Source: Fomes fomentarius
Taxonomy: Eukaryota > Basidiomycota > Agaricomycetes > Polyporales > Polyporaceae
NCBI GenBank assembly: GCA_022606135.1
Contig: JABYQN010000004.1
Span: forward strand, 1,550,001-1,614,000
Reading direction: 5' to 3'
Length of the DNA stretch: 64,000 bases
Below, one piece after another: positions 45,165 through 57,060 of this stretch. The translations under genes and the position numbers were made by a program. The notes beneath the pieces were generated by a model, which saw only the letters and a program-made list of their open reading frames with translations, was not told the DNA's origin and did not search any database. The stretch's first letter is position 1; each line of letters begins with the position of its first letter.

Positions 45165-46447
45165 ATGACAAAGTACGCCTACACGGCAGCCCTCGGTGCG
45201 TCCCATATGCATGATTCGTCTAGACCTACTCAATCGCAGATAACCAAACCCGCTGCCAGCGTTGCTCCTGTACGAGCAACTCCTCACCTTCGACCGCGAA
45301 GTCCAGTGCGGCTGGCGACACCGCCGGCCAACGTGGTGTAAGACGGTGTCCCTGCTCAATCGATACCTCAACCTCCTCGCTCTGCTGGCGACTGTCGGGG
45401 CTCTTTGCTGGGCGAGGTCGAATGCCGTGCGTGCCTCTTCCTTCCACTGGCATATTGATATCCTCATGTCGATTGGTTATTTCTCTGCGCAAATTTATGT
45501 TACGTTGTCGCCTACAGAGGTTAGTCTTGCCATGAGTTGCAGACAGTGCCCCAGTGGACTGACCTCGCGCCCTCCAGTTGTGTCTTTTTTTCTATCCTCC
45601 TGGGTGCAAGTGGTGTGGCAACGGTCATCGCATGGTCTAGTACGTCAACCTATAACACACTCGTCACGTTACGAAGCGCACTTAGGACCGTGCCGTGCCC
45701 CCCTTGACTCGTCAGGTCTACATGGCTCGATCGGAGTTTCGTCTCCAAGCCGTCGGCTCCCTGCAAGTCGTCCTATGTCTCTCCCGCTCGCCGCTCGACC
45801 GCGTTGGCAGGCTATTGTGAGGGTCAAGCACATCCCTCTAATGGCTACTTACTGACCTAACGTACTTGTCTCCATCAGGCGTAAGCATTTTATTTCTTTT
45901 CTGGTCCCTGATCATGCGAAGCTAAGCAACCCTCTCTCTCTCTCTCTCTCTCTAGTCATCTTCTCCATCACCTGCGGGACCCTGTCCGAACTGATAGTCA
46001 TCGGGGCTATCCTGCAATACTCGTGGCGGGCATACCGCGAGGCCGGGAGGCTCATGTTCCTCGCCCATCTCCTCCTGCGGGAGGGCATGATCTACTTCCT
46101 GTCAGTTCCTTCAAACGATCTGGAGATCACATGCAATCTGGAACCTGAAGCTGTTTTGAGTTTCGCCACAGGTTGCTGATGTGTGGGTATGCGCTCAACG
46201 CGCTGGCTTATACCTTGCCACGCCAGGGGCACGGCACCGCGGCGGGTTTGCTAGCCAGCAGTCATTTCATCTTGGCGTGAGTACCTATATATATATTTAC
46301 TTACTGCTGGTCCTCCGTGATGGCTGCAGCAATCCTATCCTATCTGGCGGATGATGGCTCACCGCGCTTTGCAGACTGGATTCTATCATGGTCTCTTGGT
46401 TCTTCTTCGAATTGGACGACTGGAATCATGGCTGTCAGAAGATTTGA
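45165..46447 (+). CDS. DUF6533-type multi-pass membrane protein, model incomplete
   Basis: The N-terminal segment reads YAYTAALALLLYEQLLTFDR EVQ...WRHRRPTWCKTVSLLNRYLN, the pattern of the basidiomycete DUF6533 family of about seven-helix membrane proteins. Recognised exons are 45165-45195, 45260 to about 45423, 45956-46100 (IFSITCGTLSELIVIGAILQ, then LLLREGMIYFL) and 46172-46276 (LLMCGYALNALAYTLPRQ). A possible last exon is 46375-46447. The part between about 45424 and 45955, which should code helices 3 and 4, gives no clean frame, so either several small exons are missed or the gene is damaged. The start may lie further upstream. The family's function is unknown. A (CT)n tract precedes the exon at 45956. 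Confidence 0.55.
45932..45953. repeat. (CT)11 microsatellite forming a polypyrimidine tract
   Basis: A pure CT run ends directly at a tag acceptor before the exon at 45956, so it doubles as the polypyrimidine tract. Confidence 0.9.
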
Positions 46448-46942
46448 TAGGTGTGGCCGTAACTGGTGTCGTCTGCCTTGATGGGCTCATACTCAAAGTG
46501 TATGCCCACATAGGCCAAAGAGCAGGCGAAGGATGACATTTGTACATACCCACCTTGCGATTGGTCTGCACGGTCCAGTAGCTGCGTCTGCGCACAGGTC
46601 AGACATACGGATGTACAATAAGGTACGATAAATTACACGGGCAAAGCACTACATCGCCGGGCCTGCACGAACGGTCAATAGAGGGGAAATATACAAACGG
46701 TCGACCCGAACCACCAAGAATAACGAAACGAAACGAACGAACGAACGAGGTACGGGCGGACGTCCAATGCATACCAAGCGACACAAGAACGAGCAAACGC
46801 GAACGCACAACACGCAGACATGTACTTCTTCCCTTTTCTTCCCTGATGGGCCCAAGATCGACTACTCATACAAGGTCTGTGGTCTACAACGACGTGCTGT
46901 ACCACGGGGGCAGTCTGATAAGCTGGCAGCAGCGGCATCATG
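46448..46942. other. convergent spacer with AACG repeats
   Basis: This is the 3' flank of the DUF6533 gene and of BSD2. It contains an ACGA/AACG-type tandem repeat at 46722-46748. No gene is supported. Confidence 0.5.
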
Positions 46943-48473
46943 TTACAGAAGTCCCGCAGCTTGGAGGGTACGCGTGAGCCGCAGCTCCGCATCCGTCATC
47001 TCTCTGAGCCGCTCGTCGTTCTCCTCTGGGATGCCCTGAGACTGCCTCGCCGAGTCAGTGTCCTCGTCCAAGTCCGTGAAGCCGAACGCGAGCTCGATAT
47101 TTCGGCGCACCTGCTCATCGCGTGCGCGCTGCTCTGGCGTGACTGGCTCCTGGGGCAGTGAGGCCGCGCGGATCGAAGCCTCCCAGCGCTTGACGCGGTA
47201 GAAGCCCACGCAAGATGAGAGCAGCAGGAACCAACCTGAGTGCGACACGGGGTGGGGTAAGATATCCGAGATGAGTTACGCGAAGGAAGAAAGCATCAAG
47301 CATCAGAATAGAAGAAAAGGACATACCAAGTGTCATCAGGATAAGCGATATCCAGTCCCTGGACGTGATAGCAAACTGCATCTCGAGTTCATAGATGGAG
47401 TTCGGATCCGTCGCGTTGTCTCCAACGAGACCTGTCGCGTTCAGATGGTGACGAGTATTGTTCCACTGCTGTGTCATGGACTCGACGGACTCGTCATCCC
47501 CGACCATGCGGCCTCCACCACCATATTGAATGAGGCCGAATTGGATGAGTGTGATACCGAGACCTGCACGGGAGCCGTACTTCGCCGCATGGGTGGTGTG
47601 AAGGAGGTAGGTAAGGACGAAGCCAGCGAACTGGAAGAAGTACGAGACGAAAGCAGTCATGATGAACGAGAAGACCGGGCCAGATGGGAGGTCATCCACA
47701 ATCATGTAAGCATTGGGGTCGAGAGTGCCTGCAGGTGCATGTACGGTAGTCTCCCAGTATGGTGGCACTGCGTCAGCCTGTGCCTCAGCATAGGACTATA
47801 CGAAGCGAAGTTAGCATGCATCGCCACAACTTCGGAATGAGCCACGCAAGCGATGGCAACGGAGACAGAGGCCCCGTTGCCAGACGGGAGAGAGAAACGT
47901 ACTGGGGGAGTCTCCTTTTGTACCTCCTCGGGGACAATGTGCACTTCGCCGTTGACATCTGTGATCTGTATGCCTCTTGACGGCTTCGCAGCCACATTGG
48001 CGAACACGCCGTCATTCTCGGTCCCCCGCCAATGACTCGATGACCTGGAGCCTCTGTCGGCACCTGAACGTAGTGTTGAGGAAGCAATGCGCCCACTGCT
48101 CGCCGCCAGAACGACCGTCGAGGTTGTGGAGGTCTCACGGGAGTCGAGGGGAGAGATCCATTGGAGTTTCCATAGTCATTCGGGAGCGCGAGGGCAGAAG
48201 GGCCCGGGGGCGAGCCGGGAGGAGGGTAGTCGTAGTCTCTCTCGAAGTCGTATCCACCAGGGACCGTTTGCGGTGTCGGGATTGCCTCCGGAAAGTCGCC
48301 ATCGAGCGGAGGGTGTTGGTGTGAGTCCAAGCGCGGGGGCAGCGCCCGGGTGAGGGGAGTGCGTTCAGACGAGTCCTGGCCTTCATCCTCGGAGTCAAAC
48401 GCGTCGTCAAGCTCGCGCTGGGCGTCCTCGGGGCATAGCGAGGGCCAGGGAGCGGCGCGTACGACAGAGGCAT
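46943..48473 (-). CDS. BSD2: BSD2/NDFIP-like metal homeostasis protein, with two frame breaks
   Basis: Bsd2 is a Golgi/endosomal three-helix membrane adaptor that brings Rsp5/Nedd4 ubiquitin ligases to cargo such as metal transporters. Exons are 47903-48473, 47327-47795 and 46943-47235, about 444 residues when joined. Landmarks are MPLSYAPLPGPRYA, PEDAQRELDDAFDSEDEG, YDFERDYDYPPPGSP, SFWRRAVGALLPQHY and DVNGEVHIVPEE. A PPSY (PPxY) ligase-binding motif forms across the first splice junction, and PPYWETTVHAP follows. Membrane segments are VFSFIMTAFVSYFFQFAGFV, LGITLIQFGLIQYG and ISLILMTLGWFLLLSSCV. The frame breaks at 48430-48433 (four-base run) and 48023-48027 (five-base run). Each is repaired by one added base, and neither is explained by an intron. 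Confidence 0.82.
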
Positions 48474-49754
48474 GGGGGAAGATGGGAGTAAGAGAGATAG
48501 CCAGGGGCACACTTGGGCTGTGAGTCTGACGCTGACAGACGATCAGACACCGCCAGCGCTCTAGCCGTTTCGACTCCCAGCGGCAAGTCGTCTCTTTTTG
48601 GCAGAATCAACATCCGCTACTACCTGCCACATCATGACGACGAAGATATGTCGTAGCCCCAAGACATAGCATTTCACTCAGAAAAGCCACTCATTAGGTT
48701 CACCCCGAACGCTTGGATGTCTCACAAGGAAATTGGACAAACTACGAATGCTCATTTGGCAGACCCAGTGCCACTTTCGACTCCCGAGTTGAACTTGAGT
48801 CGCCTTCGGTCGTGTGCCAGTGAGTACTCGGTATCTAGTGGGCGATCACAGTTGTAAGTGTATACAGGTACCATGCCCTAGCATTGGTTACTTCTTACAC
48901 CCCATCTTGTCTTCTAGGGCTCGACTTACTACGACGAACAATGCTCCTCAGTATAACCACTGCATTGGCGCTACTACTATGCGCTGGTGACTAGATGACC
49001 CTGCAAACTGCATACTGTCAAACACTTGCCACGACGCCATAGTGAAAGGCTGTGATGCAATAGTAATGACTATGGCTGAAAATTCCCATAATAGAGCTGT
49101 CTCGGCGATGGACGGACGTGAGATGGACTCACAGAACCAAGACGCTGACGCCGCGCACCGTGCGCCCAAGACTTCGAACATCTGCTCGGTTGATCCGGAA
49201 AATGACCTCCATTTAGACTGTGTAGAAGACGGACCATGAACTCGACGTCTTTGGCATAGATGGTCGCGAAGTACCATCATGCGATGTCTAGTGCAAATTT
49301 GAAGCTATTCCTCTATTGAACCTCCGCGCTACAAGCGATATCAACTGTCAACTACAAGAGTTGAGGATAAGTGCCAACAGTCATATACTCACTCCATAGT
49401 AGGGCAAACCCTCGTTGATTCGCCACTCGTATTAGATGCCTGCCCAGCTGCGTAAAGAATCGACCACGGTTCCAGCACACAACTTCAGTGCGGGACGATA
49501 GTAGGATTGGTCTCCCGCGTTTCCGTTTCATGACGCGAGGCGTTCCACTGAGCGCAAGGGCTCTGACGTGCCACTTCAGCCTTAGGGGTCTGTGGTCGGG
49601 CACATGAGCCATACCTATTGCACCGCCAAACGCTTCGCTCATATCTCCGCCAGCAAGAACTCGGTATATAAGCCGGTCCAGCATACGAGGAGGCCGACAG
49701 AATATCGACATCGACCACAAGCCTCCCATCCTTCCTCACACGCCAACATCCCAG
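48474..49754. other. intergenic, 1.3 kb, divergent BSD2 / alcohol dehydrogenase
   Basis: No gene is supported; open frames are short and motif-free. A TATA-like tatataag at 49666-49673 lies about 85 bp before the alcohol dehydrogenase ATG. Confidence 0.45.
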
Positions 49755-51276
49755 ATGACTAACGTCAACACTACTATGCTTGCTGCCTTCTATCAGCCCG
49801 GTAACAACAAGGCCGTCCTGCGGGACATCCCCATCCCGAAGCCGTCCTCGAAGCAGGTTCTGCTCAAGGTCGCCGCCGCTGGGGTGTGCCACACCGACTC
49901 CTTCCTCCTTTCGGACGTGCTCCCCGACCCACGCACGTACATCTTGGGCCACGAGAACGTCGGTTATGCCGTTGAGTACGTCCACCTCCGCGGTATATCC
50001 TTCTATGAAAATTGATCAATCGATATCTGAACAGATGGGGCTCTGAGGTGACCGGCGTCGTTGCAGGGCAATTGTACGCAGTATGGGCAGTGACACCGTG
50101 CCCGAGGGCCGCGCTGCCGGGGTTCCCTCCGTTTGCGGACAGCATTGGACTGGGAGAGAACGGCGGGTTCGCCGAGTACATGGTTGCTAATGCGAGCGAG
50201 CTTGTTCCTGTGGTGAGTCTAGCTCAAATCCAAGGCAACTAAACCCGGAGGATGAGATGCTGAGTCTGACTGGTCCGTCTAGCCTCATGGCCTTGCGCCC
50301 GAGATAGCTGCCTGTGCCGCTGACTCCCTTATCACTGTTTACAACGCCATCCACAACGCAGCCGGGGTAAGTCGACTGAACCCGTCACGGTAGACTTTAC
50401 AGTACTCATTCTGTCTGCACGACACTGTAGCTTCGCCCTGGTACGAGCAAACGTGTACTCATCTATGGAGTCGGCGGCCTCGGACACCAGGCCGTCCAGT
50501 TGGCCAAGCACTACGGCGCGACTGTCTACGTCTGTGACTATAAACCCGAGGCCCGCGCACTGGCTTTGTCCCTTGGAGCCGAACAGGCCTTCGACCACGC
50601 TGGCCTCACCGCCGCCATCGCTGACACGGCGGCGAACCCGTTCACGGTCGACGTAGCCATCGACTTCGTGGTGGACGCTCAATGTATGTCTATATATCGT
50701 CCCCGAATCGTTGGACTGATGCCTTCGCTATCGCTGTTCGATCCTTCCACGGCCAGCCTTCCAACTCACCACTGGCGCCGTCAAGAGAACTGGGAGCGAC
50801 CTCAGCAGCCCCGGCGGCGACGTTATAATCGTGAGTGCCATGCCTCAGGCCCGAGTAGTGTGCAGGTGATGGATTAGCATTCTCGTTCGTTCCGCGACCT
50901 CGTAGGTGGGCCTTTCAGGCGAGCAGCTCTCGCTGACAGCTTCCGAGTTCCTCGTGTGGCACATCAACGGTTTGTACTCCTCACGTTAGCTTAGGAAGAG
51001 CATCAGGACTGACGACGAATGTGCGTCTTTAGTCAAGACTTCCCTCTACGGGACTATCCACGACATGAAGGCATCTCTTGATCTTCTCGCCAGGGTAGGA
51101 GGATATCAAAACATTCTGTTTGGTATGAACGTTTCTCCTTACATGCTTCTCGTCAGGGCATCATCAAGCCGGTCGTGTCGACGGAGGGTCTCGAGGATAT
51201 CAATAAGGCACTAGACGCGCTCAAGGCTAGTGAGGTCACCGGGCGCAGGGTTATAATCCCTAGATTCACCCAGTAG
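49755..51276 (+). CDS. zinc-binding alcohol dehydrogenase (MDR family) lacking most structural-zinc cysteines
   Basis: Eight exons (49755-49975, 50035-50212, 50283-50366, 50431-50683, 50757-50830, 50906-50969, 51033-51094, 51157-51276) give 351 residues. Catalytic zinc ligands are present: AAAGVCHTDSFLLSD (Cys), LGHENVG (His and Glu), and EIAACAADSLITVYNAI (Cys). The Rossmann motif is VLIYGVGGLGHQAVQLAK, then YGATVYVCDYKPEARALAL, and VGLSGEQLSLTA. In the lobe that should carry four structural-zinc cysteines, only one remains (PCPRAALPGFPPFADSIGLG). The enzyme likely oxidises alcohols or reduces aldehydes with NAD(P). A damaged relative lies at 61.7-62.5 kb on the other strand. MTNVNTTMLAAF begins at 49755, and an internal Met at 49776 is a less likely start. 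Confidence 0.88.
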
Positions 51277-51591
51277 CTATTGTTTCCTGTCGACGGCATA
51301 GGCATGACTCGTTGCTAGGTGCTTGGATGTTCACTTAACCCAGTACGACGTTAACGTTGCGAATCTCGTATACTACACCTTTAATGAGCAATATCGAGGT
51401 CCCGCATTGAATCCGAACAGCTTACGGCCAGACTTGATGTCGATCGTGATTGTAGGGTGCCGCATTGAGCATTCAGATAATATCCAGCAAACTGTGATGT
51501 AGAAGTACAGTGATCATACAGACAGAGCAACCGATGACGGTGTCGATGCGATATATGCGTTGGAAAGCACGAAAGTTCCAAAGCAAAGACC
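51277..51591. other. convergent 3' spacer
   Basis: This 315-bp spacer lies between the alcohol dehydrogenase and C3HC-protein gene ends. No feature is seen. Confidence 0.4.
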
Positions 51592-53654
51592 TCATCGAAG
51601 AAGGCCCTTGACATACTTCAACAGATCTTTACCCTGTGCATCCATGTATGAGTATCCACATTCCACAAAAGAACGTGAGGTAGACACTTACCCCATGGCT
51701 CTTGACATCAGCGACCATCGCCTCAATGGAGCTTGCCCCGTCATCCACGCCACTCTCCGCAACGCTCTCGGGACGTCCGCTAGGCACACGTTTAAGTCCG
51801 AGTCTCTGCCGCTGAACGTTCCCATAGCGCGAAACAATCGTCAAGACCGTCTTCCAGCCCTCCATAGCTCCAGGTTGAACGTACACCTGCGACGAGGAGC
51901 TGTTAGAGCCACTCAGAGATGGAAGTGACGTCGACCGCTCGTGACCCTTGGGCTGAGCGGACGTCGGCGAGGGCGTCGGGAGGGAGGGCAGCACAGTAGA
52001 ACGGACGACATAGGGGCAGTACGGGCGGTGCTCGCGCAGAATGTCGAGTTGGCGCTGTGGCTGCTGCTTTTTTTTCGCAGCGCCGTCGCCGTTCATCGGG
52101 TCGTCCTCGTCGGCAGACTTGGGCAGGAAGGCCCACAACCCGACTCGCCGTTGGCACAACGGACAATGCAATAGCGTCGTGTCCGCATGGAGTGTTCCGC
52201 TCGTCACCGAATGCTGCGACAGAAGCGACGTTGAAGTTGAAATGTAGAGAGATGAGCGGGTGGAGCTAGGGGTCGGCGTGCCCTCCCGTGCCACTGACGC
52301 TGCACGAGAGGAAGCATTCCGCGAGGGAGTCGCAGGGACCGAACTTGCTCGGGAAAGCGAAGGTGTCTTCACAGGCTCCGGTGGCGTCGGAGGCAGTATA
52401 GACCATCCGAAGAGGGCAGTCAAGACAGACGTCTCAGAGGGCTCCACGCGAGGAAACGAGGTTGTAGAAGCGAATGAGGGTATCTCTTCGGTGGGCGTCG
52501 TGGGATCCAATCGCTCGAGGTTGGAAGATGACGGTAATGAAACCGAAGATATGATGGAGGTCAACGACTGAACCTGCGCAGCCGTCTAGTACCATTGTGA
52601 ATAACGATTCCTATGCCTAATGGATGATATGACAGTTCCGTACCAGAGGATGCTTGATCTCAACGCCTTTCATGACTGCATCGAGCAATATCGCGCGAGA
52701 CTTGATCTCACGGATGGTGGACAGAGGTGCTTGTAGCGGAATGCAGTAGATTGAGTCTGTACTATGTCTCAGTACACATATATGCAACGCAGGCAAATGG
52801 GGTACGTACCGTCACATTGACGTGTCTTCCATGGGCAGCCATCTTTGTGCGCCCCCACTAATTGCGCACGTTGTTTCTCCACTAAGGTATTTGCTGGGCT
52901 AGGGTTAGTACGGACCTACCTTTCAGATCGCCTCACATACCAGCTTCACGAGTCATGCCGTCCCGACCGGCGAGGACCCATGAAACGCCGCAGATTCCAC
53001 AAAGCAGCCGATCTTTCCCGTCGTTGATCCATCCACACTTCGAAGCAGCAACGGCATCGATAGCGCGGGGCTTGTTCCCATATGTGGATAGCTTGTATGT
53101 GGAGAGGCGGTTGAAGAACGAAGCTGTCGATGAGGGGCGGTAGTCGCTCGATGATGAGCCATTAGCCGAGATCGGCTTCACGGTCTGACCGAATTGTATA
53201 GGCAACATTTTGCGTGTACGACTGGCCGTGCGAGAAAGGATGGCGGCGAGGTTAGGGGAGGTCTTGGCAAGACTCTGTAGATCGCCAGTTGTCGTTCTAG
53301 TGTGGCACGTTGAGATGAAGTCTCCATCGACCGTTCCCTAACAAAGGTTGCACGTACAGTTTGTTGTCCTTCTTGCCGCGCTTCGTCAGCATTGCGTAGA
53401 TGGACCGAGAGGTGCGAAGTCGTTTGAAAGGTAGGGGAGTAGGGGCGGTGGTTGGGGCAGTTGGGCCGACCGCCTCATCGAGAGTCTGCAAGGCATCTTC
53501 TAGTTTTCGCTTTACCCTCGTGTCAGTCCACGTTGGCGGGAAAGAGGGTCGAGGTAGGATGACAGACTTTGAGAGACTTGTCGGTGGATCTGGGTGCGGC
53601 GGTGGGTGTGGGAGTTGCAGTCGTGGACGTCGTCTGCTCGGTAACTGTCGACAT
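51592..53654 (-). CDS. C3HC-type zinc finger protein (NIPA/ZC3HC1, Rsm1-like)
   Basis: Seven exons (53568-53654, 53354-53509, 52941-53274, 52810-52881, 52644-52729, 51692-52573, 51592-51633) give 552 residues. The N-terminal C3HC (BIR-like) zinc finger reads RPSSTASFFNRLSTYKLSTY, AASKCGWINDGKDRLLCGIC, then AHKDGCPWKTRQCD. The C-terminal Rsm1-like half has a second Cys/His cluster, LLHCPLCQRRVGLWAF, HRPYCPYV and GWKTVLTIV. Ser/Thr-rich linkers separate them. Relatives act at the nuclear pore basket or in mRNA export; that role is inferred. The junction between exons 2 and 3 has two possible splice pairs (gtgcaa or gtacgt donor). The gene is head-to-head with the kinase at 53992 (337 bp). Confidence 0.85.
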
Positions 53655-53991
53655 CTCAGATGAGAGTGAGCTTGGAATGAAAGCACAGCAAGCGTATGGG
53701 GTCGGAGAGAGGGATAAGCACAAGCACAGGCGAGATGTGACGATGGTGGTGGCAAGAGGCAGAAAGCGAAACGCGGCTGTGGCGTCAAGCCAGCCACGCG
53801 CGCGGAGGCGCCCGTGGGCGTCGGCGGTTGTCTCGGCGCAGCACGGCCCGCAGATTCGGCGCAGAACGCTGTGCGACGCCTCGCACTCTCAGTCTGCTCA
53901 AGACTTGCGCCGGCGGACGAGCTCACACATTCGTGTCTCATTCCCCTTCTTCCACGCCAGTCTACCCTGACTGCACGCCCAACCATCCTCA
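53655..53991. promoter_or_regulatory. divergent promoter region
   Basis: This 337-bp spacer separates the starts of the C3HC-protein gene and the kinase gene. Open frames crossing it are Arg/Ser-rich shadows. No TATA box was seen. Confidence 0.35.
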
Positions 53992-55770
53992 ATGTCTCTC
54001 CCACCACAACTACTGCATACCCTTGAGGGGATCAAATTCCAAATCAAGGACGCGTTTTGGGCTCTTTCCTCATGCGTATGCCAGCAGTCCGCGAAAGTCA
54101 AGATCAATGGAAGAACTTGTACGTATCACATCTCAGGCTTACGCATACTCCGCTCAAATTGCGCCGTCAAGTCAAAATCATCCGCGTTCTCGGCGAGGGA
54201 GGCTTCTCGTTTGTGTATCTTGCTCAGGACGAGGCTAGCGGGGTACGTTCTCATTGCATCTTCCCATTTCATGTGTCAGTGTGCTCACATGCGCATAGCG
54301 TCAATTTGCCCTGAAGAAGATTCGTTGTCCAAGTGGGCAAGACGATGTCCGCCAAGCGATGCGAGAAGTGGAGGCGTACAGGCGTTTCAAGTGAGTCTTG
54401 AGCTACCTTGTCCTTGAACTTATCTCAACTGCGCTATTAAGGCACCCCAATATTATTCGCATCCTTGTGCGTTCTTCCAGAGATGCACATCTCTATCCGA
54501 CACTGACCGTTTATATCAGGACTCTGCAGTCGTCCAAGATCCTAATGGCGACGGCCAGGTTGTTTACCTCTTCCTCCCTCTCTACAAGGTACACGTGTCG
54601 CCGCATTACTCCTCTCCCATCGTCAGACTCACCCGCTTCCGCCTCTCCCCAGCGCGGAAACCTGCAAGACGCGATCAACGCGAACTCAATAAACAACACC
54701 CACTTCTCCGAGACAGAGATGCTCCGCTACTTCAAGGGTACCTGTGAAGCCATCCGCGCGATGCACGACTACCGCGCGCCCATCGGATCCAGCTCGCGCG
54801 CAAACCAATCCTCGTCCGCCCGGCACGCGCCCTCCCAGCCGAACTCCCCGCGCAACTCCGTAGACGAGGAAGACGAGATGTTCCCCCACCCTGAAGGAGA
54901 TGGCGAGGGTGGATACTCGTACCATGGCCCGGGAAGTAGTGCGAATGTCCCTCTGATGTCGAAAAACCGGCCGGAGGATAACGAGCCTATATTCGATGGC
55001 GACGAGGAGTTGGACAGGATACAACATCAGAATGGTAAGGCCAACTCCGGACAGACGGAGCTTGTCCCATATGCACATCGTGACTTGAAGCCTGGGTGCG
55101 TAGTGACTCGAAATCTCTTGTGGAGACTCACATAACGATACTTTGCAGGAACGTCATGATTTCGGATGATGGCCAGCCAATTCTTATGGACTTCGGCAGT
55201 ACGACAAAGGCACGCATCAAGATCGAGAACCGTTCTCAGGCACTCCTACAGCAGGTGCGTGAGAAGACCTACTCCTACGATAGAGAATCACCCTGAGATG
55301 TAGGGGTTGTCTCCAGGATATCGCTGCTGAGCAGAGCACGATGGCGTACCGCGCGCCAGAACTCTTCGATGTGAAGACCGGTATCACTCTCGACGAGAAA
55401 GTTGATATCTGGGTATGTCTTTTGCATGCCTTCGAGTGGCCACTCTACTGAAACATTCTTTGCTAGTCACTAGGCTGCACTCTCTTTGCCCTTGCATATT
55501 CGCATTCTCCTTTCGAGAACATGCAGACGACGGAGCAAGGCGGATCAATAGCTATGGCTGTTATGGGCGCACAATACAAGCATCCTCCTTCCGCGTACAC
55601 ACAAGGTCTTAGAGACTTGATCGACTGCACGCTGAAGGTCAACCCCAAAGATCGTCCGGACATCCATGAAGTGCGTTGCTATCTGTACGTCGCGTCTCCG
55701 CATTCACTGAGTGACGAACGCTCTCCAGGTCATCCGCCGAACAGACCAAGTCTTGCAAAGCCTCCGGTGA
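53992..55770 (+). CDS. ENV7: NAK-family serine/threonine kinase (ENV7 / STK16-like)
   Basis: Ten exons (53992-54118, 54172-54242, 54299-54390, 54442-54466, 54520-54588, 54653-55095, 55149-55254, 55317-55412, 55467-55670, 55729-55770) give 424 residues. Kinase motifs in order are VLGEGGFSFVYLAQDE (glycine loop), FALKKIRC (VAIK Lys), AHRDLKPGNVMI (catalytic loop), MDFGSTTKARI (DFG), AYRAPELFDV (APE), KVDIWSLGCTLFALAY and NPKDRPDIHEVIRR. A region of about 90 residues rich in S, N, E and G is inserted between helix E start and HRD. The N-terminal CVCQQ cysteines could be palmitoylated, as in Env7 and STK16, which act at vacuole or Golgi membranes. The fourth exon is only 25 nt. All phases agree. 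Confidence 0.92.
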
Positions 55771-55942
55771 TCCGTCGTCTTCATCGCACGTCACTTGTTC
55801 TCCTGTGTCCATATATCGCATGCGTATTACCCCGTTGCATCGCGTGTCCGCTCCTTATCTTTTATTTACTTATGGAATGTATCGTCACGGACAATGATCT
55901 ACTGCTAGTTAGACTACATAACAGTCTAAGGTCCTTGCAGGA

Positions 55943-57060
55943 CTACACCTGTCCGCTGCGCCGCCGCTTCTTGGCCTTCACGGGAGACGACAGCGTAGCT
56001 TTGGAGGGCTTGATGGGCGTAGGCTTCGCCGTTGTGAGTGATTTGGTTAGTGCCTTGGCGTTCGGTTTTGGAGTAGGCTCGGACTTCTTTGATGGTTTGA
56101 CGGCTTGTGTCAGCTTCGCAGGAGCAGGCGGTAAATCATCGTCGGTGTCCGAGTTTGAGGCCGCGCTCTGCTTCTGTTGCACTTTGCGCTTCTTCGCGGG
56201 AGGTGGTTTCGCTGGGCGATCGCTCTCAGCGTCAGAGGTATCTGAGGCCTCCTGAGCAGCTGCAGCTGTTTGCAGCTTCGCGTCCTTCTTTGCCCGGTAT
56301 TTCGCCTTCATGATCTTTTGCTTCTCGCGTTTGGCCTTGATGGCCGCGAGCTTGGCTTTCTACAGATGGTTCATAGTCAGCAAGAGTATGGGGGTGCATA
56401 GGTTGTGTAGGCAAGGGACAACACGAACCTTCTTCTGCGCACGTTTCGACAGCTTGCCTTCAATCGGGAGTCTCTGCCCCTCTGCCTTCCTTACGAGTTG
56501 GGCGCGCATAAGGTCTCGTACGTCTGTGTCCGCGTCGACGTCCATTGCAGACTCGCGGAGATGCGCGAAGTGACGCGTGTGTGCCTGTATTCTCGAAGAG
56601 GGTCAGGCAGGGTTCGGACATGAAAAGGGATCGATAGCGGTAGTGCACTTACGCCAGACTTCAAGTGTACCTCGATCATGGTTGAATTCTTGAGAAGCTT
56701 GCCTGGGCACAATATGCAGCATTTCACCTCTGGTTCTCTCGAGATGAGATATAGCGGGTCTCGCAATGCTTCTGAGACAGTCATAGACGGTCCTTCGTCC
56801 TCCTCCTCCTCGCTCTCCTCTCCGTCCTCTTCTTCGGCATCATCCCCATCCACGTCCTCCTCTGCGTCACTGACATTTTCGTCCTCCGGTGAAGGCAGCC
56901 CGCGCGCCTCTTCGCCTGCGCTGTCCTCAGAGTCGGACCCAGCAGAAGACTCGTCTGAGTCAGTGTCGTTCATGCCCAGCATTTCCTTCATGTCCCCGTC
57001 CAGGCCGAGCTCCTCCTCCTTTTCCTTCTTGCGTATTCGCTTCTCTACGCGTTTGAACAT
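55943..57060 (-). CDS. C2H2-type zinc finger protein with acidic and basic tracts, probably nucleolar
   Basis: Three exons (56653-57060, 56429-56584, 55943-56359) give 326 residues. The N-terminus is MFKRVEKRIRKKEKEEE, followed by a long D/E/S stretch. A single finger, VKCCILCPGKLLKNSTMIEV then HLKSGAHTRHFAHLRES, has the C-x2-C and H spacing of an RNA-related C2H2 domain and is split by the first intron. The C-terminal third is very rich in K and A (KAKLAAIKAKREKQK, AKYRAKKDAK, PVKAKKRRRSG). This composition resembles ribosome-biogenesis proteins, but I do not recognise the family and make no functional claim. It is head-to-head with DSS1, 304 bp apart. Confidence 0.75.
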
